From positions 5,001 through 69,000 of the forward strand of contig CAJNDS010002087.1 of the NCBI GenBank assembly GCA_905221605.1: a stretch of 64,000 nt of DNA. Reading direction: 5' to 3'. Shown here in pieces: positions 1-9,784 of this stretch. The notes under the pieces were generated by a model. That model saw nothing but the letters and a program-made list of their open reading frames with translations. It had not been told where the DNA came from and did not search any database. A program made the position numbers and the translations under genes. The stretch is from Symbiodinium natans (lineage: Eukaryota > Sar > Dinophyceae > Suessiales > Symbiodiniaceae). Each line of letters opens with the position of its first letter. Positions within the stretch are counted from its first letter, which is position 1.

Positions 1-16
1 CTCTCTCTCTCTATCT

Positions 17-81
<65 letters not shown>

Positions 82-172
82 TCTCTCTCTCTCTCTCTCT
101 CTCTCTCCTCTCTCTCTTCTCTCTGTCTTCTCTCTATCTTCTCTCTCTCTCTGTCCCTGTCTCGCTCTCTCC
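1..172. repeat. CT dinucleotide microsatellite
   Basis: Nearly pure CT dinucleotides with scattered TT, AT and GT interruptions run from the window edge to about position 172. It probably continues outside the window. No coding signal. Confidence 0.95.
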
Positions 173-2680
173 CTTGTTGCAACTTGCCCGTCAGGACTTG
201 GGCTTTACGTTGTCGCAAGACCAACCTAAAGCACACTCGGGGCTCTGAAGGGCAGGTTGTCTGAAGCAGGTGCGAGTCTCGGTTTTTTCAGGTACTGGTT
301 GCAGCTAAGGGTTTGTCCGGGCAAGCACTCAGTGACCCTCTTTGTCACAGCTCGCTCAACATCCTGTTGCAGACAGGGCAGGTGAAAAGCACCCAGCATC
401 TGCAGCACCTACTTCCAAGCCCGACGGCGAAGGCACACAACACCTCCCACCGAAGACAGAAGAGTGTGCTTCTCAAGGCCCTGGATGCTGGCGCACAGTG
501 GTGCAGCCATCCGCACTTGCAAAGCAAGCGCTGTTCCCGAGTGGCTCGACCATGAGCCGTTGAGTTGCCTTGAAAAAACTCAAGAGCCCGGCTTTTGGAA
601 GCGATGCGAGGGTTAAGCAGGTAGGAAGGTAGGGAAAAAAGCTACTAAAGTAATACACTGAAAGGAAGGGCCTTGGGACATGGGGAACTCGCATGAAGTG
701 CGAGCATCCACTGTAGATCCATGTCTCCGCTTGTAAGAGAACCCAAGATGACCAAGATTCTCAAGATCAGATGTCGGAGAACCCGGAAGCCCTTTTGTCC
801 CTTTGTTCTCCGAAGAGTAGGCAGAGGCGGCTCAGGGCAGCTCAGGAGCATGTTTGGCGGCTGTCTACCTACAAGCATTTAGATGTATTCAGAAAACACC
901 CCCCCGAACTTTCTCAAAAAGTCGGCTCGCCCGGCGCTTGGAACTCATAAACAAAGAGGACCCCAGAAGGCCCAAAGTTGAATGCTACCGAAGAACCTCG
1001 GACAAAAACCTACCCTCGCCCTGACCCTGGTCAAGTGGCTCTGTGCTCAGCAGAAGACGTAGTCTGGCAACACAACCTTTCGTGTCCGAATCCGAGTATG
1101 CCTTCTTCCGCGCCCCACAGCTCGGCACCGAGAGAAGTGCTCAAAGTTCTAGGGATCATTGGGCCTTAGCCACAAGTATTCCAGGAGCTGAGGGCTGTTG
1201 GGGGATCCTGGGATCTCAAGTGTTCATTGCGTTCAGGGGCTGTGGGTCGTTGGACATGCAGCTTCGCAGAGCTTCTTCGCACAGCTGTTTGGTTTTGGGG
1301 TCTTCGGGAATCTGCGACATGCTCGCTGCATGGGTCTATTTTTGTGCCGTTTTGGTCAATATGGGCAGGTGCCACAAGTGGCCTCCTTGTTCGGCCCTTC
1401 ATTGGGCACGCCCCCCCCCTCCCTTGTGAACAACACGCACGGCGTGGGTCGCAGATTCCTTGTGCCTGAGGCGACTTCAGGCGTCTCGCGCTGATCGGCC
1501 TATCAGCGCTGCTTGCATCAGCCGCTCCGATTGATAGCCCCCCCGCGGAGGTTTGTTTTTTGCTTGCAAGTGGTCCACTGCCGGGGTGGTTTGGCATTCT
1601 CTTAAGGGTTGAGGGCGTGGGATGGCATTCCGCTTTCTTGGGGAAAGGTGTCGACAAGAGCTTATTCCCTCCTGCAGTGCTCCCACAGCAGTTCATGTTG
1701 GCGATAGGAACTTTAGCACAAACCCTGAAGCCCTGAGAGAGTGAGGGAGAAGTCAAAACAAGACAAGAGAAAGACAATCGCAACTTCCACTCTCCGGCAG
1801 ATGTTGTGCCGTCTTGCGCATTCGAACCGCCATCCCTACTGCCCACAGCTTCACTGCAATCCCCCCCCCCCCCCACTACCACGGGCCCTGGTTCCTGGAC
1901 CCTCCAAACCATCAATACCCCAACACCGAAAAGCACAAAAAGGCGGACCGGTTGGAGACTGCGGAGAGACGCTTGCAACTGGAAGCGGGCGTCGACGCGA
2001 CATCTGCAGCAGCTCCGAGTAATTATGCAGTTTGACATACGTTTAGACGCCTTGGTAAAATTCACGTCAGGAGTCCTTGGGCACTGCCTCTTCGTCGCGG
2101 CGATCGCAGACCCTCCCTGACTACTACCAGCTCTTGAGTGACCCAGCCTCAGTTGCGGAAATGCGCACCACAAGAGCTTCAAGAAAGCGTTCCTTGAAGG
2201 TGTATGACGAACAGGCCTTACAAAAGCTTTAAATGGGGTTTGGTGTTCAGTCTTGGTTCGGGCGGAAGGCTTGACGCGGTTCCAAGGCCGGAGTCCGTTC
2301 AGAGCTGCTTAGAGACTTGAAGCGTGGGTGGCCAGTGCATGAACGCTTTCAGGAACATAAAAGGTTCGCACCGCTGAAGGACTTCAGAGAGTAACCTTCC
2401 ACAGTTCCCGCCAGACCATCATGCAAAAACCGTTCAACTTCCTGCGACACCCCGTAGGACCTTTAGGAGCTTCAGAGCCTCGCAGCTTCAAGATGAGTCC
2501 TACATCTGGTCCCTGAGGGTGCGTGTGGATGCTCTCGGACTTTTCTGGGGTTCTGGGGATTGAGGGTTTGGGATGCTGTGAGGTTGCAAGCCACAGTTGT
2601 TCCCAACCGCTGTTCAGTTTAGCACCAAGAGGGTCTTGGACTGCAGCTCTCCTTTGCAGTTTAAAGTTTTGGGGTTTCTA
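173..2680. other. Gene-poor stretch, no convincing exon
   Basis: No exon-like segment with splice sites and protein-like composition was recognised. A 338-codon open frame on the minus strand (1166-2182) has no recognisable domain and low-complexity composition, and overlaps open frames on the other strand; I do not call it a gene. Short C tracts lie near 1410 and 1861. Confidence 0.5.
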
Positions 2681-2681
2681 G

Positions 2682-2768
2682 GTCCTGCCGCCGAAGGTCA
2701 GTAGGGGCGCGGAGCTGAAGGACATCAAGAAGTCCTACCACCAGCTGGCCAAGAAGTACCATCCGGAC
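2682..2768 (+). CDS. DnaJ J-domain exon (helix II with HPD), partial gene
   Basis: After a TTCTAG acceptor the frame reads VLPPKVSRGAELKDIKKSY and then HQLAKKYHPD, the end of helix I and helix II of a J domain with the invariant HPD tripeptide that stimulates Hsp70 ATPase. The frame then runs into a stop at 2784-2786, so the exon must end near the HPD codons. A donor is not obvious: an AC or GA-type site just inside the Asp codon would be needed. The continuation of this J domain, starting with LNPEAYARCQAKFQ, is found at 8623, about 5.8 kb downstream, so this is probably the upstream part of one split gene. It could also be an orphan pseudogene exon. The first exon, with the initiator, was not found. 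Confidence 0.6.
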
Positions 2769-2786
2769 ATCCAAAAAGAAAAATAG

Positions 2787-4225
2787 CCTCCGCTTAACAC
2801 CGCTAGACCCCCATCCATCCTAAATTTGTCCGGGCAGTGGACATCTTTGGTTACTCGCCCGAAGTTGCATCACTTGTCCAGAAGAAGGAGGGATGGATGC
2901 GGAGGGCTCCAGGCCAACCTTTGCTGGGGAGATGGTAAAACAGAACTCCACTCCCTGGCCTCAATGCACTTCTAGAAACTGGGGAATCTGAGCCCACTCG
3001 TGAGGACCGCAACTTCGGCAACGAAGGCGCTGCACAGGCATCCCCTTTAAAGCAGCTTTGAGGATGTGGTGTTTTGGGGCTTATAGAGCTCAGGATTTTG
3101 AATATTTTGATAGGGGTGTCAGGCCTCGCTCCACTCGCTCGTTGAAGGCTTGACTAGTTTGGAGCTTGCAAGGCCGTGGCTGGGAGTTTCGGAGACATGA
3201 TTTCCCGGACAGTCCAATGGAATTTTCGGGTGCAGTCCAAAGGCAAGGAACGCAAAAACTCGATCGCGCATGTTTTTCCTCAAACAGGGTTGCTTGCTGT
3301 TTCTTTCCAAGAATTCCGACCTAGCCGGATGCTCCGGCCGGGTCCCTGGGCTGCTTGTCCCACTTGACCCCCTTTGCGTCCCTTCATGTGGGTGGCCTCG
3401 GCTGGTGAGCGCTTTTCAACTTGGCCCGGTACGCTGGACCCTGTGCGGAGACGTTCCAAGTTTCAGTTTTCCGCCCATGCGAATATTGGCCTGGTGAGGT
3501 CAGTCATGCACAGGCTACATCTAACACGGAGGGAGGGGGAGGGAGGGGGAGTGACGATGCCGATGATGCCGATGCTCATGTTGCTTGCATCAAAAAACGG
3601 GCCTTTTTCGGCCCCTCCGCAGGGCACATATAGAGCCCTGTGATGCCTTCCTTGGCCTTTTTGCCCACGATGATTTTGATTATTCTAGAAATTGCCCTTG
3701 TGTGATTTTCCCTCCTGGTTAAGTTTTATATGTCGTTTTGAAGCGGGGCCCGTGGAAGGGTGTCGGGTCCCAATAGGGGCTCACACCTGGCCCTGGGGTT
3801 CCCCCTAGCCCAGGCCATCATGTTGCACTTGCGTTTTGCCACCTCGTAACTTCATCCAGAGTCCTTCATTCATCTAGTTCGGCCTGGGCAGCGGGGGCTC
3901 TTCTGTAACTAGCTATAGGATTTGTCCTCAACTCGATGCCGTAAGTCGTACAAAGTTGTTTTGTCAAAAACGGGTGGGCCCGGCCTGGTCAGGCCCTTGG
4001 CCACCCCCGGCATGCGGCACCGGGTGGCAAAAACGCGCTTGAGGTCTCTTATCATGTTAACTAGTCGGCATTGAGTTAGGACAGTTAGGACACCCAATTC
4101 CCCTAAGTAGAAAGTGTTTCTGATGCTCACTTTGCTCAAGGCGAGAAACATAATGACATGCCCGAGTGCTTGCAAGGGTTTAGGGTTTAAGGACTCTGGA
4201 CATCTCTGGACGGCCGTCACTCACG
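2787..4225. other. Non-coding stretch, probably DnaJ intron
   Basis: If the J-domain exons at 2682 and 8623 belong together, this is intron. One copy of the CGCAAAAACTCGAT-containing unit described at 4840-5325 lies at 3235-3270. No exon recognised. Confidence 0.4.
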
Positions 4226-4840
4226 AGCAGGCTGCAGTACGGACTCTGGGCCTTTTCTTTTCGCCGTCAACTCACAAGAACTCATCTGCAGTACGGATTG
4301 TGGGAGCCACCCAAAAACATCCTCAGCTGCAGTACGGTCTTTGGGCCTTTGCTTTTCGCCGCCAACCCGAGAAGTCCTCAGCTGTAGTGCAGAATCTGGG
4401 CTTTAGCTTTTCGCCGTCAGCCAAAAAAATCCTCGGTTGCAGTGCGGGCTGAGCTATTTTGATCCGATGGATTTCCCTGCTGAGCAACGTTGATCCTATG
4501 GATTTCCCTGCTGAGCAACGTTGATCCGATGGATTTCTTAGCTTGCCCCTCCTTGCTGGAAAAGCGAGAGCGAGCATGGCCCAGCTGTAGTACGGACTCC
4601 GCCGTCATCGCCAAATTCGCAGCCGTCACCGCAAAAGTCCCACGCTGCAGTACGGAATCTGGACCTTTGCCTCCGGCGTCAAGGAAAGTATCCTGAGCCC
4701 TCACTTTTCGCCGTCGCCCAAAAAAATCTTCAGCTGGGAATGTGGGCCATTGCTTCGCGCCGCACCCGGCAAAATCATCAGCTGCAATGCAGGCTCCGCC
4801 GTCACCGAAAACTCCTCAGCTGCAATACGGTCTGGGCCTT
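4226..4840. repeat. Degenerate tandem repeat, unit about 50-60 bp
   Basis: The phrase GCAGTACGG, followed by a TCTGGGCCTTTGCTTTTCGCCG-like segment and then AAATCCTCAGCTG, recurs about eight to ten times with substitutions and length changes. Nested at about 4455-4540 is a second tandem, about 37 bp and 2.3 copies, built on GATCCGATGGATTTC and CCTGCTGAGCAACGTT. Confidence 0.8.
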
Positions 4841-5325
4841 TGCTTCCAAGAAAATTTGTGTGATCATCAAGTATTGCAAGCATAGGGCACTCCCCAAGAC
4901 TTCATTCAAGCCAAGCTAGCCGACCTTACAGCAGTCCAAAAGGAATGAACGCAAAAACTCGACACTTGTAGTTAAAATTTGTCAAAAGGGACTTTCTGTG
5001 ATCATCAGTATGAAGGCATCCCCAAGGCAAGAAAAGCAAACTCGATAGCGCAAATATTTCAGAAGGAAACTTCTGCGATCATCGAGTTTCGCAAGCATAT
5101 CGGAAACTTGCTTTTATTCATGCGGGCGGCCGACCTCAAAACAATCCAAAAGCAAAAGAACGCAAAAACTCGATAGCTCAAATTCTCAGAAGGGAATTTC
5201 TGCGATCATCAAGTATCGCAAACATAGGGAACTCCCCAAGGAACCTCAAGCTCGATAGCTCAACATTTGACGGGGGACTCATGCGATCCTAAATTATCGC
5301 AAACGTGGGAATATCCCCAAGACAT
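4840..5325. repeat. Degenerate tandem repeat around CGCAAAAACTCGATAG
   Basis: Four to five units of roughly 80-110 bp share AACGCAAAAACTCGATAG, CAGAAGGGAATTTCTGCG, ATCATCAAGTATCGCAAACA and CTCCCCAAG. The last unit runs into the 53-bp minisatellite. An isolated copy lies near 3235. Confidence 0.75.
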
Positions 5326-8300
5326 CCGTCTCCTCAAGGAGGGTCGCAGCTGATGCTCATGATGTCCGCGCTTGGCGGGGCCGTCTTCTGAAGGGAGATC
5401 GCAGCTGATGCTCATGATGCTCGCTTTGGGGGCCTGTCTCCTGAACGAGGGTCGCAGCAGATGCTCAAGATGCTCACTTTCGGGGTTCGTCTCCTGAAGG
5501 AGGGTCACAGCTGATGCTCATGATGCTGGCTTTGGGGGCCCGTCTCCTGAAGGAGGGTCGCAGCTTATCCTCATGATGCTCGCTGTGGGGGCCCGTCTCC
5601 TAAAAAGGAAGGTCGCAGCTGATGCTCATGATGCTCGCTGTGAGGGCCCATCTCCTGAAGGTCTCCTGAAGGAGGGTCGCTGATGCTCATGATGGCTCGC
5701 TTTGCCGGGCCGTCTCCTGAAGAGGGTTGCAGCTGATGCTCATGATGCTCGCTGCTTTGCGGGCCCCTGAAGGAGGTCGCAGTTGATTCTCATGATGCTC
5801 GCTTTGTGCTTTGGGGGCCCGTCTCCTGCAGGACGGTCGCAGACCGTCTCCTGAACGAGGGCCGCAGCTGATGCTCATGATGCACACTTTTGGGCCCGTC
5901 TCCTGAAAGACGGTTGCAGCTGCTGCTCGTGATGCTCGCTTTGGGGGCCGACTGTTTTTCGAAGGAGGGCCACGCCTGATGCTCATGATGCTCGCTTTGT
6001 GGGCCCGTTTCTTGAAGGAGGGCCGCAGCTGATGCTCATGATGCTCGCTTTGGGGGCCGTCGCTTTGTGGGCCCATCTCCTGAAGGAGGATCGCAGCTGA
6101 TGCTCATGATGCTCGCTTTGAGGGCCTGTCTCCTGCAGGAGGGTCGGAGCTGATGCTCATGATGATCGCCTTGTGGGCCCGTCCTGAAGGAGGGTCGCAG
6201 CAGTGCTCATGATGCGCGCTTTGGGGCCCATCTCCTGAAAGACGGTCGCAGCTATTGCTCGTGATGCTCGCTTTGGGGGCCCGTCTCCTGAAGGAGGGTC
6301 GCAGCTGATGCTCAAGATGCTCGCTTTGGGGCCTGTCTCCTGAAGGAGGGTAGCAGCTGATGCTCATGATGCTCGCTTTGGGGGCCTGTCTCCTGAAGGA
6401 GGGTCGCAGCTGATGCTCATGATGCTCGCTTTGGGGGCCTGTCTCCTGAAGGAGGGTCGCAGCTGATGCTCATGATGCTCGCTTTGGGGGCCTGTCTCCT
6501 GAAGGAGGGTAGCAGCTGATGCTCATGATGCTCGCTTTGGGGGCCTGTCTGCTGAAGGAGGGTCGCAGCTGATGCTCATGATGCGCGCTTTGGGGCCCGT
6601 CTCCTGAAAGACGGTCGCAGCTATTGCTCGTGATGCTCGCTTTGTGGGCCCGTCTCCTGAAGGAGCGTCGCAGCTGATGCTCATGATGCGCGCTTTGGGG
6701 CCCGTCTCCTGAAAAAGGGTCGCAGCTGATGCTCATGATGCCCGCTTTGTGGGACGTCTCCTCAAGGAGGGTCAGCTGATGCTCATGATGCTCGCGTTGT
6801 GGGGCCCCGTCTCCTGAAGGAGCGTCGCAGCTGATGCTCGTGATGCGCGCTTTGGGGCCCGTCTCCTGAAGGAGGGTCGCAGCTAGCTCGTGATGCCCGC
6901 TTTGTGGGCCCGTCTCCTCAAGCATGATGCTCGCGTTGTGGGGCCCGTCTCCTGAAGGAGGGTCGCAGCTGATGCTCATGATGCCCGCTTTGGGGCCCGT
7001 CTCCTGGAGGGTCGCAGCTGATGCTCATGATGCCCGCTTTGTGGGCCCGTCTCCTCAAGGAGGGTCGCAGCTGATGCTCATGATGCTCGCGTTGTGGGGC
7101 CCGTCTCCTGAAGGAGCGTCGCAGCTGATGCTCATGAGGCGCGCTTTGAGGCCCGTCTCCTGAAGGAGGGTCGCAGCTGATGCTCATGATGCCCGCTTTG
7201 TGGGCCCGTCTCCTGAAGGAGGGTCGCAGCTGATGCTCATGATGCTCGCGTTGTGGGGCCCGTCTCCTGGAGGAGGGTCGCAGCTGATGCTCATGATGCG
7301 CGCTTTGGGGCCCGTCTCCTCAAGGAGGGTCGCAGCTGATGCTCATGATGCTCGCGTTGTGGGGCCCCGTCTCCTCAGGGAGCGTCGCAGCTGATGCTCG
7401 TGATGCTCGCTTTGGGGGCCCGTCTCCTGAAGGAGGGTCGCAGCTGATGCTCAAGATGCTTGCTTTGGGGGCCTGTCTCCTGAAGGAGGGTCGCAGCTGA
7501 TGCTCATGATGCTTGCTTTGGGGGCGTGTCTCCTGAAGGAGGGTCAGAGCTGATGCTCATGATGCCCGCTTTGGGGCCCGTCTCCTGAAGGAGGGTCGCA
7601 GCTGATGCTCATGATGCCCGCTTTGTGGGCCCGTCTCCTCAAGGAGGGTCGCAGCTGATGCTCAAGATGCTCGCGTTGTGGGGTCCCGTCTCCTGAAGGA
7701 GCGTCGCAGCTGATGCTCGTGATGCGCGCTTTGGGGCCCGTCTCCTGAAGGAGGGTCGCAGCTGATGCTCATGATGCCCGCTTTGTGGGCCCGTCTCCTC
7801 AAGGAGAGTCGCAGCTGATGCTCATGATGCTCGCGTTGTGGGGCCCGTCTCCTGAAGGAGGGTCGCAGCTGATGCTCATGATGCGCGCTTTGGGGCCCGT
7901 CTCCTGAAGGAGGGTCGCAGCTGATGCTCATGATGTCCGCTTTGTGGGCCCGTCTCCTGAAGGAGGGTCGCAGCTGATGCTCATGATGCCCGCTTTGTGG
8001 GCCCGTCTCCATGCTCGCGTTGTGGGGCCCGTCTCCTGAAGGAGGGTCGCAGCTGATGCTCATGATGGCCCGTCTCCTCAAGGAGGGTCGCAGCTGATGC
8101 TCATGATGCTCGCGTTGTGGGGCCCGTCTCCTGAAGGAGGGTCGCAGCTGATGCTCATGCCGTCTCCTCAAGGAGGGTCGCAACTGATGCTCATGAGGCT
8201 CGCGTTGTGGGGCCCCGTCTCCTCAAGGAGCGTCGCAGCTGATGCTCGTGATGCGCGCTTTGGGGCCCGTCTCCTGAAGGAGGGTCGCAGCTGATGCTCA

Positions 8301-8395
8301 TGATGCCCGCTTTGGGGGCCCGTCTCCTCCAGGAGGGTCGCAGCTGATGCTCATGAGGCTCGCGTTGTGGGGCCTGTCTCCTGAAGGAGGGTCGC
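5326..8395. repeat. 3-kb minisatellite, unit about 53 bp, over 50 copies
   Basis: The unit consists of CTCCTGAAGGAGGGTCGCAG, CTGATGCTCATGATGCTCGC and TTTGTGGGCCCGT. Copies vary by substitution (CGCGTTGTGGGG, GCCCGCTTTG, CTCAAGGAG) and by small deletions; copies become more uniform after about 6900. CTCCTGAAGGAG is close to self-complementary, so each unit could form a small hairpin. Minus-strand reading stays open over long stretches in all three frames because the unit is not a multiple of three; these open frames are repeat artefacts. It sits between exons of the probable DnaJ gene, hence probably inside an intron. Confidence 0.95.
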
Positions 8396-8492
8396 GTAGA
8401 GGCCTGGAGCGAGCACCCGTAGCGTCCCGCGCGTAGTCCGTTTTTGAGCTCGCAACAATCGCAAATATCACCTCACGCGCATGTGACTTTTC

Positions 8493-8533
8493 ATATATAT
8501 ATATATATATATAAGATGTATGTATGTATGTAT
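8493..8533. repeat. AT and TATG microsatellite
   Basis: An (AT)n run is followed by four ATGT units. Confidence 0.95.
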
Positions 8534-8622
8534 ACGCCAGGATTGATCAGAAGCGAACCTGAGAATCCCCTTGAACTTAGATGATGTGGCCGATGTTGAG
8601 CAAGAATCTATGCACAATTAAG

Positions 8623-8693
8623 ACCTGAATCCTGAAGCCTATGCACGCTGCCAGGCGAAGTTCCAAAGCCTCGAAAAAGCTTATGATGCTTTG
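8623..8693 (+). CDS. DnaJ J-domain exon (helices III-IV)
   Basis: From an AATTAAG acceptor the frame continues an HPD Asp codon and reads LNPEAYARCQAKFQSLEKAY, then DAL: the loop after HPD followed by helix III of a J domain, including the KAYDAL segment. The frame runs on open, but from about 8697 it turns into hydrophobic non-J sequence and ends in a stop, so the exon should end near the Leu codon. It fits between the helix II exon at 2682 and the helix IV exon at 8858. Confidence 0.6.
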
Positions 8694-8857
8694 GCTACAT
8701 TCTTGCTGTTTTTCATGCAAGTTTACTGTACCGGGAGTTTAGGCTTTAATTACAGGCTTCACTTTTCGTATCTTTTCGTTTTATCCCTGCTCGCTGCCAG
8801 AAGGCTGGACTTAGACCTATTGCGTAGGTTCTGGAGGCAAATCCCTCTCCTTCCGAG

Positions 8858-9025
8858 GCCATTCTAGGCGACGAGGAGAAGCGACGCACGTACGACTGGT
8901 CACATCCGGAGGCAGGCACTCAGCCATACGACCCCTGCCCCTGGGCTCAATCTGAGAATTCACCAGCTTTCAAGCCCAGAGCCAGTGAAAAACTGAACAA
9001 TCAATTGGGAGCTGCCCCTGAAAAG
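8858..9025 (+). CDS. DnaJ exon: end of J domain plus downstream linker
   Basis: After a TTCCGAG|G acceptor the frame reads AILGDEEKRRTYDWSHPEAG, the typical end of a J domain (compare LSDPEKRRxYD), then a Pro/Ser-rich linker containing PYDPCPWAQSENS. A canonical GTGCGT follows codon AAG at 9025, leaving phase 0. If not spliced there, the protein ends two codons later with EKVR. The neighbouring exons supply the earlier J-domain helices. No J-protein class marker (G/F region, zinc finger) is visible. Confidence 0.6.
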
Positions 9026-9052
9026 GTGCGTTGATAGATTTCAGGTTGGGAG

Positions 9053-9139
9053 GCACTGCCCAAAGCCACCCCCAAGGTGCTGATGTCCAATGCCAAGCTC
9101 ATTCGCGCTGCAAGCAGAATCAGTTGGACGAACCCTACT
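9053..9139 (+). CDS. Possible last recognisable exon of the DnaJ gene
   Basis: An open phase-0 frame reads ALPKATPKVLMSNAKLIRAA and ends at ACT with a canonical GTAAGT donor. Joining it to the exon ending at 9025 would need an intron of only 27 nt, which is implausibly short for a dinoflagellate. Either the boundary at 9025 is wrong or this exon belongs to another transcript. Composition and donor support coding; assignment is weak. Confidence 0.3.
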
Positions 9140-9715
9140 GTAAGTGAGCCTTGTCTTCAAGGTTGTTTAGGGGTGAAGGGTGAAGCTTGTGAAGGCCTTG
9201 GGGGCTTCAATTCCTGAACCGAAGAAGGCAGAGGACTTTGTGGGGTTGTTGGCCTTAGGCATGTTCGTTTCAGGGCATACAGGGCCTCGCTTTGTCTCAC
9301 ATCGGGGAACGTCCACAAGGCTCTGGGTTTGAGCTTCGCCATAGTAAATATAGTGGCATAAAAGGCTTGGACTTTGGGAGTTTGGATTTCTGAGCTGAAG
9401 CCAAGCCGGCGGGGACATCGAGAAAAGCGTGCGCGCTAACCAAGAACTGTATAGTATAGCCTCACAAGCTCTGCAGGCAGAAGCCGCTACACCCCGTCCA
9501 AGGGCGAGTGACGCTTGGCCTTGCGAAAGGTAGTGTGCATCTTGAATCACGATTTGCCATGCCTGCCGGTGTGCCGAGTGTGAGCGTCGAAACCCACGAG
9601 GCCCAAGGAGAAAAGATCTCCAAGCAAAGGCACAGATTGCAGTACAGATTGAAACCCATGAGCCCGGCACATTCGCACATTCAAGGCGATACCTGCTCTA
9701 AAGTGCTATAAGACA

Positions 9716-9736
9716 CAAAAGCCCAAATGGCTACGG
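9716..9736 (-). other. Relict dinoflagellate spliced-leader-like sequence
   Basis: The reverse complement begins CCGTAGCCATTTGGGCTTTT. It matches the dinoflagellate spliced leader (beginning CCGTAGCCATTTTGGCTC) at 17 of 21 positions, with 15 of the first 16 identical. No GT donor of an SL RNA gene follows, so it is not an SL gene. Relict leaders mark genes retroposed from trans-spliced mRNA; here the transcript would run leftward, but no gene is recognised on that strand. Confidence 0.5.
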
Positions 9737-9784
9737 CTCAGCTATAACTGAGAAGGCACAAAGCAGAGGCCCTCACATTTCGCC

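Noticed and set aside
1166..2182. 338-codon minus-strand frame
   Set aside because: No domain, no exon structure, low-complexity composition; frames on the other strand are also open.
5260..8294. CRISPR-like array
   Set aside because: The 53-bp units are repeats throughout, without unique spacers between constant repeats; the genome is eukaryotic.
9716..9736. A functional SL RNA gene
   Set aside because: There is no GT donor after the leader part, no Sm-like site and no tandem repetition, so at most a relic.
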